DNA from: Vulcanisaeta distributa JCM 11213 | GTDB taxonomy: Archaea; Thermoproteota; Thermoprotei; Thermoproteales; Thermocladiaceae | DNA length: 64,000 nucleotides | Assembly: GCA_001316125.1 (NCBI GenBank) | Contig: BBCS01000001.1 | Location: 1 to 64,000 of the forward strand | Direction of reading: 5' to 3' | Shown: piece by piece, positions 40,373 through 50,973 of the stretch | Layout of the letters: each line of letters starts with the position of its first letter | Numbering within the stretch: position 1 is the first letter of the stretch | Program-made: the position numbers and the translations under genes | The notes under the pieces: generated by a model | Database searches by the model: none | The model's input: only the letters and a program-made list of their open reading frames with translations | Told to the model about the DNA's origin: nothing

Positions 40373-41031
40373 TTGAAACTGCAGGTCGCGTTAGACTTAA
40401 CGGAGCCTAGCGTGGCTGTTGACCTAGCACGTAGACTGTGCAGTGCAGGGGGGGCCGTTGATATTGTTGAGGCGGGTACTCCGTTAATTAAGGCAGCTGG
40501 TATATTCATAGTTAGTGCATTAAGGGTTGCCTGCCCAAATGTGGAGATAATGGCTGATCTCAAGACCATGGATGTTGGCGCCCTTGAGGCCAGGTTAGCC
40601 ATTAATGCAGGTGCTAATATAGTCAGCGTCCTGGGGGGGGCGCGGCTAATGAGACGATTAGTGAATTCATAAATGAGGCAAGGAGGCTTGGTGGTAAGCC
40701 GTTGATCGACATGATAAGTGTTAAAGATCCGGCGGCTAGGATTAGAGAGTTGCTCAACGCAGGATTAAGGCCTGACTATGTTGGTTTGCACCTCGGAATT
40801 GATGTCCAAAGAAGTAGAGGTTTAACCGTTGAGGACTTAATAAGTGAGGCCGTGAGTATTAAGAATAGTTATGGTTTAGCGGTTGCTATAGCTGGTGGTA
40901 TTAATGAGGAGGTGGCGCCTAAGATCAGGGGTACGAACATAGACGTGGTGGTTGTGGGTAGGGCAATAACTCAATCCACAGACCCTGTGGCTGCTGCTAA
41001 AAATATTAGGAGGCTACTTGGTATTGACTAA
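40373..41031 (+). CDS. Orotidine-5'-phosphate decarboxylase-fold enzyme, hexulose-6-phosphate synthase-like (frameshifted)
   Basis: The TIM barrel has the HPS-type substrate motif VEAGTPLIKAAG and the metal/proton motif MADLKTMDVG, and ends with AIAGGINEEVAPK and VVVVGRAITQSTDP. In archaea 3-hexulose-6-phosphate synthase makes ribulose-5-phosphate by the reverse ribulose monophosphate route. At 40633 a run of eight G plus CG shifts the frame; SVLGGAANETISEFI is expected. Another seven at 40448 gives SAGGAVDIV. The TTG start follows the coiled-coil gene closely. No isomerase partner (PHI) is adjacent. Confidence 0.8.
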
Positions 41032-41800
41032 GGCTTCTTAAAGACATAGATTAATCGGGTTAATCCGCCGTGAACGTATTGTAAACCATTAATTATTAAT
41101 TCGAAGCCAGCATTCAAGAACCAATCAAGGGAGTTTACATACGTGGGGTGCGAAAAAGCCACATAACCGCCACTCCTCAAAACTCTAAAGGCCTCCTCGG
41201 CGAAGCCCTGTACAGCGAATCAAGGTCTAAGTCACTTATTGATAACCTATTGTATGGTGGGTCTGTTGCAATTGAATGAATTGATTCGTTTCTAATGGGA
41301 CTTAATAGGGAGTCTGAATTTACGGCGTCTACGTACATATTGTTTAATAAACCCAGGTATTTCGGGTTAATATCCATCCCAATTACACGGGCACCAATCA
41401 GCATAGCCTCCTGGGCAATTATTCCAGAGCCAACGAATGGGTCAAGGAAGACCTCACCCTCCTCAGTTCTCGCTAAATTAACGAGGAGTCTCGCGATACG
41501 TAAATCGATAATAACGGCATCGCTCCATCTGCCTCTCCTTAAAACCCTATATCTTGACCTATCAAGTTCCGCAAAAAGCTCCTTATTGACTCCATCATCA
41601 ATCCAGGCACGTTTAATCAACGCGGCTCTACATATCCTCTTCCTCAGCGACTCAAGGTTGCCCCCCCTATAATCAACCACTAATTCTCTGGAATCCTCAA
41701 TAAGATCTAGGGAACTGCCAGACAATTCGCTTAATGCTTCAAGCTCACCGTACGCCAAGGCCTTTAGATCCTGACTTACCTCCACCCTTAATCTTACCAT
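41028..41800 (-). CDS. tRNA guanosine N2-methyltransferase, Trm11/TrmG10 type (frameshifted)
   Basis: A THUMP-like N-terminal region precedes a Rossmann methyltransferase with EVFLDPFVGSGIIAQEA, VIGMDINP and the catalytic TDPPYNR typical of amino-methyltransferases of exocyclic nitrogens. It would methylate G10 (or a neighbouring G) of tRNA. A missing base near 41190 hides the C-terminus, which continues FAEEAFRVLRSGGYVAFSHP to the TAG at 41028-41030. The 3' end overlaps the HPS-like gene by four bases, convergently. The merged length is about 257 residues, short for the family. Confidence 0.8.
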
Positions 41801-42852
41801 ACCTATTCCTCAAAATTCCTAGTGTAATCAACGTTATTAACCCTATCACAGTATAGATCATTAAATTAAAGAGCAGGGTATACGTACTCACCTTACCAAG
41901 CATATAACCGGCTAAGTCACTTGCCACTAGTAATAGAAATACCGTTAAAAGAACATCAGCGGCAACCCTGCCAAAGGGTCTAATCCTAAATTTTGTGTAA
42001 ACCTCAATTGCATTAACCGTGAGTATTGCACCGACCACAAGTCCGACTAAGTCAAACACGTTCAACGCGCCCCCAGAGCGGTATGGTCTGATGTAGCATA
42101 TAGTAGGTAGATAGTGAGTATATTATTACGAAGAATATTGAGAGGGCCGATATAAAGAACGTGGCCTCATACATTCTAAGGAATCGAAGCATACTCTCAT
42201 GAAGGTTAAAGCCATAAAGTATGAATGCGATACCCAGCAATATCGTTATGCTTGCCACGATCATAGTCCTAACCATAGTGGGTATATACGGCCACACACT
42301 ATAGAATGCTCCATAAATAAGTAACAGGGCTCCAGGCACACCAAGCGCGTATCTTCTATACCTAGGTTCACTAAATAACTTACCAATGTAGTATCTGGCA
42401 AGTACTGCAAATTCTTCAAAGCCCCTCGTCTGCTTAACTACGATTCTTCTTACGGAAACCACGGGTCTCCTTGATTGAATAAGTGGGACAACAACCTCAT
42501 CAGAAGGTCCATCAGAAACCACTACGAACCCATCGGCATCAAATACCTGGAGTACCTTATCAACCTCACTAAGTATCTTCATGTCGGCAGTAACATCCTC
42601 CGAACTTGTCCCTGTAATCACGGCTATCTCGACGTTCTCAGAGCCAAACGTGGAGATCAAAGTATCATAAAGCTGTATTGCGCCGAACATGGCGTTTGCA
42701 TCAGAGTCATCTGGGTACCTAAGTATGTATTCCGTAGCCACCTTAAGCACATTATTCCTGCCAATTATTGGTGTAGGAACACCAAGCCTTTCGCCTACGT
42801 CATTATCCCTATCGACATAGAGCACTATTAGTCTTCTTACGAGCTTAGACAT
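41745..42852 (-). CDS. DUF373 family membrane protein (frameshifted)
   Basis: The soluble N-terminal half (LIVLYVDRDNDVGERLGVPTPI, FGAIQLYDTL, DGFVVVSDGPSDE) is characteristic of the archaeal DUF373 family. It is followed by about eight membrane segments. A five-G run at 42070-42074 breaks the frame; four Gs give LWGALNVFDLVGLVVGA. The function of the family is unknown; the N-terminal domain with its DxD-like start suggests nucleotide or metal binding. Its 3' end overlaps the methyltransferase start by about 56 nt, or the true stop is slightly earlier. Confidence 0.82.
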
Positions 42853-42855
42853 GGC

Positions 42856-43850
42856 TCACTTCTCATTTTCTTCATCATACTCCAGACCTAATAAATCATT
42901 CAGTGATACTCTTTCACCCTTCATCAACTTCTGAAGGCCTTCCTCAGCCCTTCTCCTTAACTCTTCTTTGATCCTTGTCTCCTCCTGCTTCTTTATCACT
43001 AGGTTTTTCGACTTACGCGCAGCCGCCAGTAGTAGTTGGTACTTGTTTAATTCCTCATTCAATTCCCTTAAGCGAGTCCTTAAATCCTTAATCTCAGCCG
43101 ACTTGCTCAATATAGCCTTCTTTAACTCATCCGACGAGCCTTAAGCGAGTCCCTCTTACTCTTTAATTGAATGATTTCATTAACAATGGATTCCCTCTTC
43201 TTCTTCAATTCCTGTATTTGAGACTTGATATTAGCAAGGGCATTATTATAAAGATCCCTCATTTGCTGCCCTAACTCCATCCTTTCCTTACGCATTTTCT
43301 CAATTTCCTGAGAGTCACGACTTATGTATTCCTTAATTCTCGAAAGTACTTCGGCCGCGTTCAACTCCTTCTCCAACTGCTGTATTGTCCTAAAGAATTC
43401 CCACTCCTTCTCAGGATCCGTGGGCGATATCTCATGCTCAAACTCAAGCTTATCTATTAACTCCTTTAACTTATCCTTATCAACGGGTTTACCGCCAATT
43501 AAGTCATTAACCATTTTCAGCAATTCCCTATACTTCCTTACCCTATCTATCAATTCCTTAATCCTCTTAAGCAGTTCAAGTCTTTTATCCTTAAGTTGCT
43601 TTAACGTACTCACTATGTCATCCCTACTCTTCCTCAGCTTAGCGATTTCATCCTTAACACCCTTCAACTCAGCCCTCTTACTATTGAGTTGATTTATCAC
43701 TGAACTTATCTCTTCCCTAACCTTATTCAACTCATTACGAAGGCCCTCCCGCTCCTTCTCCCTACTCTCAATTTCATTCCTAATCCTAAGAATTTCACTA
43801 CTCAATTCCTTAATCTTACTCTCCAACTCCTCCTCATTTAAAAATGCCAT
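42856..43850 (-). CDS. Long coiled-coil protein (frameshifted)
   Basis: About 330 residues, almost entirely charged heptad repeats (LNEEELESKIKELSSEILRI, IAKLRKSRDDIVSTLKQLKD), with a short break around PTDPEKEWEFF. A missing base near 43130 separates the last 90 residues, which resume SDELKKAILSKSAEIKDLR and end LNDLLGLEYDEENEK. Similar SMC-hinge-free coiled-coil proteins of this length occur in many crenarchaea next to DUF373; their role is unknown. The close spacing (three bases) to the DUF373 gene suggests a joint function. Confidence 0.7.
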
Positions 43851-43953
43851 TCAAATAAGCCATACTAAGGAAGGTATTAATAATGCTTATCCCAGCCCTG
43901 ATGTTTCGATGAGGGAAGAAAATATAAACCACCTATGTAAAACGAAGTAAGAT

Positions 43954-45722
43954 ATGACTGAAGTACTTAAGTACGATTTGATAATTATTGGTTCCGGCTT
44001 AGCCGGTTTAAGAGCCGCCTTTGAGGCAGCCAGGGTTTCCCAGGGTAAAATTAGGATCGCAGTCCTATCAAAGGTTCATGCAATGAGGAGCCACTCCGTC
44101 AGTGCTGAGGGTGGTGCAAGCGCAGTTTTATACCCAAAGGAGACTGGTGATAGCCTTGATCTGCATGCGTACGATACCGTTAAAGGCAGCGACTTTCTCG
44201 CGGATCAGGATGCCGTTGAATTACTGGTGCGTGAAGCCCCCTAAGGAAATAATATTTATGGATCACCTAGGCGTTCCCTGGTCCAGAGATGAAAAGGGCA
44301 GGATACTTCAAAGGCCATTTGGTGGCATGTCTATTCCTAGGACGACATTCGCTCAGGATAAGAGTGGCTTCTTCTTAATGAGTACGTTATACGATAATGT
44401 ACTTAGGTTTGATAATGTTGAATTCCTTCATGAGCACTTCGTCACGTCGTTGTTGATGGACCACGGGGTATTCAAGGGAGTTACCGCAATTGACCTAAGG
44501 ACTGGTGAGTTTAAGGTAATACTTGCCAAAGCGGGTATAATTGCGACTGGTGGTAATGGCAGGGTTTACAAGTTCACGACAATGGCCTGGTCATCAACGG
44601 GTGATGGTTACTCATTGGCATATAGGGCTGGAATACCACTTAAGGACATGGAGTTTCCACAATTCCACCCAACAGCTTGGTTCCCAATGGCATTTTAATA
44701 ACAGAGGGTGCAAGGGGGGGTGAGGGTGGTTACTTAATTAATAAGGAGGGTGAGAGGTTCATGAAGAGATACGCGCCGAGTAGAATGGAGCTGGCTCCCA
44801 GGGACATAGTCAGTAGGTCGATAATTACGGAGTGCATGGAGGGCAGAGGCTTCGTGGACGAGGAGTCTGGTCTCTGCTACGTATTATTAGACCTGAGGCA
44901 TCTTGGTGAGGAGAGGATAAATAAGAGATTACCGATGATTAGGGAAATAGCGATTAAGACTTTAGGTATTGACCCAGTTGATGAGCCAATACCCGTTAGG
45001 CCAGCAATGCATTACATGATGGGTGGCATACACGTTGATTTATACGGCCAAGTAATGCTTGATGAGGACAAAACCAGAGTGCCGAATTTATGGGCCGCCG
45101 GTGAAGCAGCTAACGTTAGCGTTCACGGAGCCAATAGGCTAGGTAGCAACTCATTAAGTGAATGTCTCGTGTGGGGGGTAGGTTGACCGGTGCTGCTGCC
45201 GCTAAATACGCGATGTCAGCTCCAGACTCAATGCTTGAGTATACAGGTGATATAGCAACTAAGGCGGCCAATGAGGAAAGCAGGATCTTTGATAAGTTAC
45301 TCCATAAGGAGGTTGGCGCTGAAAATCCGTACTCCATTAGAGAGGAGATGAATAGGACAATGGATACCTACGTCTATGTGTTTAGGGACAAGAGTGGGCT
45401 TGAGGAGGCTTATTCAACAATAAAGAGGTTGAGGGAGAGGTTCCTGAATGTTAGGATTGAGGATAAGGGTAGGTACTACAATACAAACCTTAAGGATGTG
45501 CTTGAGCTGGACTTCCTGCTTGAACAGGCGGAATTAATAATTGTTGGTGCATTAACAAGGACCGAGTCGAGGGGGGGCGCCCATTATAGGCTTGATTATC
45601 CAAAGAGGGATGATGCTAATTGGTTGAAACATACACTATACTTCTACACGCCTGATGGGCCGAGGCTTAGTTACGTACCTGTCCGCATAACGAGATGGAA
45701 GCCTGAGGAGAGGAAGTACTAA
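43954..45722 (+). CDS. sdhA: Succinate dehydrogenase/fumarate reductase flavoprotein subunit (three frameshifts)
   Basis: The FAD subunit that oxidises succinate. The N-terminal [19 protein letters not shown] binds FAD, and [13 protein letters not shown] is the covalent-FAD region. Catalytic stretches include [36 protein letters not shown] and [17 protein letters not shown]. Breaks: five C at 44237 (four give [11 protein letters not shown]), a missing T near 44672, and six G at 45173 (four give [11 protein letters not shown]). In-frame sevens insert Gly in GARGGEGG and ESRGGAHYR. No sdhB, C or D follows, which is unusual; they must be elsewhere. Confidence 0.93.
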
Positions 45723-45779
45723 GGTGTTCAAATCCATTAAAGGTAAAAGTAATTAAGAGGGTATTAGCAGGGCTTTCTC

Positions 45780-46199
45780 GTGAAGTACAGATTAATGGAT
45801 GTATTGGCATGTCCGTACGACAAAACATTCCCACTGACATTAATAGTGCTTAAAGAGAGGGAGTATCCTGAACGAAAGTATGAATGGAACAAAAGGCCAT
45901 TCTGTGAAGAATACTGTGCCCTTAAGAATGTCTTCATAAAGAATTACCCGAATCCACAGGAATTACCGTGCGATGAATGCATTAAGAAGGAGGTTGTTGA
46001 TGGCATATTATACTGCCCTAAATGTGGTCGTTGGTATCCAATTAAGGACGAGATACCGATATTGCTACCCGATGAACTCAGGAATAAGGAGGAGGATAAG
46101 GCCTTCCTGGATAGAGTTAAGGATCAATTGGTCAAGGTAAGTCCGGAGCTTGGAAATAAGATATTAAAGGAGGGCAAACCTGTCAATTTATCATCATGA
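45780..46199 (+). CDS. Trm112-family zinc protein
   Basis: The N-terminus (MDVLACPYDKTFPLTL) and the C-terminal YCPKCGRWYPIKDEIPILLP are those of Trm112, a small activating partner of several methyltransferases acting on tRNA, rRNA and release factor. The middle holds additional Cys pairs (FCEEYCALK, LPCDECIKK), an insertion seen in crenarchaeal members. The 139-residue protein starts at a GTG at 45780. It is about 57 nt after sdhA with no clear functional link; the methyltransferases at 7.8 and 41.8 kb are candidate partners. Confidence 0.8.
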   Translation: MKYRLMDVLACPYDKTFPLTLIVLKEREYPERKYEWNKRPFCEEYCALKNVFIKNYPNPQELPCDECIKKEVVDGILYCPKCGRWYPIKDEIPILLPDELRNKEEDKAFLDRVKDQLVKVSPELGNKILKEGKPVNLSS

Positions 46200-46210
46200 A
46201 TTAATGATTA

Positions 46211-46696
46211 TTAAACAATGGTTCCTATAAATGACATTATAATGCCAAGTATTACATATAATATGAGCCATAACACGGCATTACCCCCCCTAAAGTACCT
46301 GCTCATTAATGTGCCAAAGATTCCGAGAATTACCACTGGAATCACGGGTATCCAAAACACCCTAACCAAGTACATCGTATAATTCGTAACCGAGGCACCC
46401 AACAGCGACACGGCGCCAAATACCAAGCCCTTAATTAATGCATCGTATATGGCCCTCCTATGTAAGCTCGTCCTTAATAGCGAACCTCTCCTCATCAATA
46501 ACGCTCTCTCGATATGGCTTAATGAGCTTCTCTCCTCGATATACTCGGCCATGAACGCCGTTATTAAGTTTATTGTCGTAACTATAATCACTAATTTAAC
46601 AGTACTTCGCATGGTCTCACCTAATACGAGCGTGGTCAAAACGCTATCTAGGAAGCCAAGCACTAAGTACCTACCGTTAATACTTACCATACTCAC
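46211..46696 (-). CDS. Membrane protein paired with a DUF211 protein
   Basis: 161 residues with five hydrophobic segments; an N-terminal GFLDSVLTTLVLGE, a charged cytoplasmic loop (YIEERSSLSHIERALLMRRG) and a C-terminal pair of helices. The arrangement resembles small VIT1/CCC1-like metal transporters seen beside DUF211 in archaea, but I cannot confirm the metal-binding residues. A run of seven at 46283 makes YFRGGNAV. Its start overlaps the DUF211 stop by four bases, so the two are co-translated. Confidence 0.6.
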   Translation of the reverse strand: MSMVSINGRYLVLGFLDSVLTTLVLGETMRSTVKLVIIVTTINLITAFMAEYIEERSSLSHIERALLMRRGSLLRTSLHRRAIYDALIKGLVFGAVSLLGASVTNYTMYLVRVFWIPVIPVVILGIFGTLMSRYFRGGNAVLWLILYVILGIIMSFIGTIV

Positions 46697-46986
46697 CTCT
46701 CCTTAAGCAACTGAGGATTAAGCTCAAGTATGTACTCGCCAACAATTACCTGGTCAATACTTCTAATCGCACCACCCAAGTCCTCGATAACCCTCTTCAC
46801 GTCATCATAGTTTATGTTGTCACCCTCAATAACAATGACCAGACCTAGAACCTCAACGTCCGTGTCGGTTACGGTGACATTAACGGCCTTAACACCGCTA
46901 ACCCTGCCAAGCCTATCCGCGAGTTCCACAGTAGAGACACTGCTTGGTATGTCAACATCAAGCACAACCCTACGTAACCCACCCAA
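46693..46986 (-). CDS. DUF211 family protein
   Basis: A 97-residue ferredoxin-like protein: LRRVVLDVDIPSSVSTVELA, VTVTDTDVEVLGLVIVIEG, and IEDLGGAIRSIDQVIVG are typical of DUF211. Members form ring-like oligomers and are often linked with small membrane transporters, as here. The function is not established; an ACT-like sensory role has been proposed from the fold only. It is intact. Confidence 0.82.
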   Translation of the reverse strand: MGGLRRVVLDVDIPSSVSTVELADRLGRVSGVKAVNVTVTDTDVEVLGLVIVIEGDNINYDDVKRVIEDLGGAIRSIDQVIVGEYILELNPQLLKER

Positions 46987-47046
46987 TTCAGATCAAAGAT
47001 AATGGAGTATACCCCTACTTAAGTGTTTAACCCTGTATTGGAAAAT

Positions 47047-47057
47047 AAGTTTTAAAT
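47047..47057 (+). promoter_or_regulatory. TATA box for the DUF2258 gene
   Basis: AAGTTTTAAAT lies 24-34 nt before the ATG at 47081, in the divergent gap to the DUF211 gene. Confidence 0.5.
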
Positions 47058-47080
47058 GAAGCCCAATTAAAGAGTGTAAT

Positions 47081-47529
47081 ATGTCTTGGAAACCAAGTGA
47101 GGATGTAGAACGAGATAAGGAACGAGCAGCGGAATATGAAAAACTATACAGCGGATTCACATTCCATGGACATTAACCGTCGAGTTAAGGACGGGCATCA
47201 TAATAGCGGCTAGGTTCGCAGATAAGCTAAGGCGTGCCGCATTCGCGGCTTTTTCAAAGATGGTCCCCGAGGACGTTATACTTAGGGATATAGCGGAGTT
47301 GAATAAGACTGTGTATGACGAGATGATTAAGAGAAACATTGATAAGTTGGCCCTTGTGAGGATAAGTGTCGTGGTTTCATACGATCAAAAAGCAAATAAG
47401 CTTAATTTCTCTGATTTAAAGATTGAAAGATTATACACCGAGGATGAGGTGAGTAGGATCATTGATGAGAAATGCGGTGAGTTGGAGAGGAAGATTGAGA
47501 AGATAAGAAGTATAATAGGTTCGATATAA
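47081..47529 (+). CDS. DUF2258-type crenarchaeal single-domain protein (frameshifted)
   Basis: From MSWKPSEDVERDKE the frame breaks near 47158 where a base is missing. It continues IPWTLTVELRTGIIIAARFADKLRRAAFAAFSK, a stretch I associate with the crenarchaeal DUF2258 family, then VSYDQKANKLNFSDLKIERLY and a coiled C-terminus (CGELERKIEKIRSIIG). The merged length is about 148 residues. The function is unknown; basic and conserved in Crenarchaeota, it may bind nucleic acid. Confidence 0.65.
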
Positions 47530-47551
47530 GCATTCAATAATTCACTCCCAA

Positions 47552-48361
47552 TTAAAAACCACGTGTCTCCTTACCAATAAGCATTAAGAGTACGGGAAAC
47601 TCCTCAACACAGTCAATACCAAGGAACCTACACAACTCCTCGTCATAAAAGGCACCCACAGCCCTAACACCAAGCCCCAACCCAGTAGCCACGACATATA
47701 TGTTCTCCATGACTGCACCTGCATCCAGGAGGACATACCTCAAAGCCCTCTTCCAGTACTTCCACCGGGTTCGTGAGTAAAATGACGTGAGTACGATGAC
47801 CACTGACGCCCTACTGACGTGGTCCTGCCCAAGGGCTAAGTTAGCCATTAATGAATTAAACCTACCCAACCTAAGGATTTCCAATGCGTGGTTGAACGGG
47901 TCATAGTGGTAAAGTCCCTCCCTCAGCCCCCCCATCACGTTATGAACCACCGGATAAGCCTCAATAGGCTGTAAAGCACCTGCGGATGGATATGCACGAA
48001 GTGGGTATTTATCAAAACCATAGGCCTGGGTCCAGCCAGTAATACCCAGTCCTAGAAATAATACCGTTGCCAAGTCATCAATACTTATCGGCTCATCAAT
48101 GAAGTCCTCCGCGCTTCTCCTTGTTATAATCGCGTTGCTCACGGTCATAGTTACGCCCTTGGGACTTGGTAACTTAACCACATGGCTACTCCTTACCCTC
48201 CTCAACGGAGGCATTATGCCAGCCCTCCTGGGCCAGTACTCATCCCTATAATGTCTCATTAGGAAGTCGCAGGCAACACCAATGTCCTTCCCTATGAGTC
48301 TCTTAAACATGAGCAGCGCCTCACTGGGTATTAAGTCCTTTAACACCTCATCCTCGCACAT
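47552..48361 (-). CDS. SagB/ThcOx-type nitroreductase-fold oxidoreductase
   Basis: 269 residues with the SagB-like FMN-binding layout: ITRRSAEDFIDEPISIDDLATVLFLGLGIT, the signature YPLRAYPSAGALQPIEAYPV, EGLYHYDPFNHALE and the late LLDAGAVMENIYVVATGLGLGVRAVG. In bacteria relatives oxidise azolines of peptides, but archaeal stand-alone members have unknown substrates. No peptide precursor or YcaO is adjacent. The run of seven at 47917 gives VMGGLREG. The gene is intact. Confidence 0.8.
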   Translation of the reverse strand: MCEDEVLKDLIPSEALLMFKRLIGKDIGVACDFLMRHYRDEYWPRRAGIMPPLRRVRSSHVVKLPSPKGVTMTVSNAIITRRSAEDFIDEPISIDDLATVLFLGLGITGWTQAYGFDKYPLRAYPSAGALQPIEAYPVVHNVMGGLREGLYHYDPFNHALEILRLGRFNSLMANLALGQDHVSRASVVIVLTSFYSRTRWKYWKRALRYVLLDAGAVMENIYVVATGLGLGVRAVGAFYDEELCRFLGIDCVEEFPVLLMLIGKETRGF

Positions 48362-48424
48362 AAGGATTCAACATAAGGTATTCATTATTTTGATTTAAAC
48401 CCTAAGTGTTTCGTTGTTACATGG

Positions 48425-50215
48425 TTACTCAATGGGTAGGTTACCCTCCTTAACCTGCCTTATCTCCTTAGTCTCAAATCCCTGTCTCACTGCTATTATG
48501 AAGAATACTATTGACATAGCCAACGCAATTAGGTAGTCCCATGGGTATTGAATGTAACCCATGCCCAATGAACCTATGTATGATAAGGCGCCAAACACGA
48601 TCATGTAGCTAATGAACCAGGTACTCGCCTTGATTTCCTTACTAACGTAACCATCCCTCGACCTATAATACAGATACGTGACGCCTCCAATTAATATTAA
48701 TGCGAACGCAATCCAATACTCATAAAATGGTAGTGCGTTGATTATAAATCCGTAATAAATCACTATTATTAACGCGATCCAGAAAATCGCCGAGAAAGCC
48801 GCGGCTTCGCCATAGCCCATGCCAATGACCTTTCTATAGCCTAGGATTAGTAATGGTAAGCCGAAGGCCGTTATTACGAATATATAGCCCAGGTAAGGCC
48901 AACCTGTCCAGTAAACGAGCATTGAGGACATTATAAAGCTCAGTAACCCAACTAGTAATGGCATTGGGACCTTATACGGCCTATTAATATTCGGCGCAGT
49001 CTCCTTAATATGACTAATGCCGGGCCGCCAGCCAGGTAATTAATTATTGTCGCTGTTGTCGATATGCTGACTATTTGATACCAAGTTGGGAATGGCAGTA
49101 GGAATAGTACGGCTATTAAGTAAGTAACTATGAATGAGAACCACGGGGGTCTGGAATTTTTCATGTAAATTACTGAAAATGCTTGGGTAGTAACCCTGCC
49201 TTGAAAGTCCATAGAGACTCCTTGCTGTTGTGCCAATGTATACACCCATGGTACCTGCGGGTGAGATCCATGCATCGATCAGTAATATCGTGGCCCACAG
49301 CACAAGAACTACGATACCACTCACGTACAGCTCTGAGTAGAATGGTGAGCCTGCCCAATTAGAGTTTAATAGGTCGCTCCAGTAACCGGGCTTTATTGGG
49401 ATTACGTACTGACCCTTACTATTAGGCAGGTATATCTTGCTCCAGTCGATCCCTCCTATAAACGCGATCTCCAGCGCCATGTATAGTATTGCCACGAGTA
49501 TTATCGATAGAACCAGGGCCATCGGTACGTCACGCCTTGGATTCCTAGCCTCACCTGCATACTCAAGGGCCTGTCTAAATCCCTCATAGGCCCAGATAAT
49601 GCCGCTGGGGGGGATTAATGCCGTAAAGACGGCGGTCCAACCTAGCGGTGCGAACCCTCCATATGCCGTGAAATTACCCGGGTGTAGGTATAGGGTTATT
49701 AAGAGTATTACTGTGGCTGTGGGTATTATGAACTTCCAAATGGTTATTGCCGTATTAATCTTACCAAATATGTTAACGCCAATTACTTGTATGACCGTGA
49801 AAATACCTATTAATGCTGCCGCCGTTAAAATACCAAGTGGCGTCAAGTAGCCAGACTCGGTACTAAAGAGCGGCAAGTACTTATTTGTATACATTATTAT
49901 TGCCTCAGCCTCCATGGATATTGTGGTAGCTGAACCAATTAAATATGCCCAACCGAGTAGGTAATTAGAGATTGAGCCGTGTACGTAATGATCAATACGA
50001 ACAAGCGAACCACTAAATGGTAATATCGAGCCTAATTCAGCGTATGATAGGCCTATGAATATGAAGAATACCCCAGCTAAGAGCCAGGATATTAATGATG
50101 CTGGGCCAGCATAGGCGGCGCCCGCTAAGGCTGCGAATAACCACCCACTACCAACCATTCCTGATATTGATAGGAAGAGCAGATCCCAAAACGTTAAGGC
50201 CTTTCTTAGCTTCAC
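48425..50215 (-). CDS. APC-family amino acid permease (two frameshifts)
   Basis: A 12-14 segment transporter: the first helix has the family start LTFWDLLFLSISGMVGSGWLF, and the conserved GIIWAYEGFRQALEYAGEARNP follows mid-protein. Five C at 49145-49149 break the frame; four give EKFQTPWFSFIVTYL. A second break near 48970 separates the last three helices (RPYKVPMPLLVGLLSF expected). The run of seven at 49607 gives LIPPSGII. The merged protein is about 590 residues. The substrate is unknown. Confidence 0.85.
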
Positions 50216-50304
50216 ACCTGTATTTACTGTGGAACTTTATTCATTTCCTATATTTCCGGTGAAGGGAGGTCACGAGATCGAGAAATTTAGAAAATTTTTA
50301 AGCT

Positions 50305-50921
50305 TTACTCCAACGAGTTATTTACGTCAGAGTTCTTCGATGATGGTTCCTGAACTACCTTAATATTTAATGTCTTGTAGAATATCTTTTCATTCAACCA
50401 ATTAATGTTTGATGACACGTAATCAACCTTCTTCCTCATCTCATAATCCCTAGGCTCAAGACTGAGTAAATCCAGGTAAAGCTCCTCCATCACCCTCTTA
50501 GCCTTAACGCGAAGTCTAGGTTGTTCTTAATCATCTCCTCAGTCGCCTTTCTACTAAGCTCGCCCGTGAAATCGGCAATGCCGTTTATGTAGGGCTCGGC
50601 ATCGACACCCAGCTCATCTGAGCTCGGTATCCTGCTTTCGGTCATGAAGAACCACATGGTCATGGCCTCAACGTACTCCTGAAGGCTAATGACGGCATTA
50701 TTATAATACATTGGGTACTTAGCAATTAACTCCCTTAGTTTATTAACGAGATCCTGCATCTCCCTTATGTACCTGCGCGCTGTCTCAATATCATCCCTAA
50801 TTAGTGAGTATATTACGGACTTAGAAAGCCTATTCACCTTAACCCCCCCAGTCTCAATAACCTCATCCTTAACCTCCTCAAGCTCCCTCAACCTTGCCCT
50901 TAACCCGTCAGTATCGATCAT
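50305..50921 (-). CDS. Translin-family RNA/DNA-binding protein (frameshifted)
   Basis: All-helical protein of about 205 residues with the translin pattern: RDDIETARRYIREMQDLVNKLREL, LQEYVEAMTMWFF and, after a missing G near 50500, AKRVMEELYLDLLSLEPRDYE. Archaeal translin-like proteins form octameric barrels and bind or cut small RNAs. The run of seven at 50843 gives ETGGVKV. The break is of the deletion class (AAGGGC read as AAGGC). Confidence 0.8.
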
Positions 50922-50973
50922 ACGGTCTGGTATAAACCCAAGCCTTAAAAATCAATTGCCACTAATAATTAAC

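Noticed and set aside
43324..43692. Plus-strand Ser/Leu-rich frame opposite the coiled-coil gene
   Set aside because: Its composition is the reverse complement of Glu/Lys-rich heptads, a typical shadow frame.
43954..45722. SdhA as several separately encoded subunits
   Set aside because: Each piece matches consecutive parts of one flavoprotein and the breaks coincide with run-length changes.
50767..50973. Extended N-terminus of the glycerate kinase frame
   Set aside because: The upstream part is antisense to the translin gene and low in complexity; a GTG at 50974 with a TATA box fits better.
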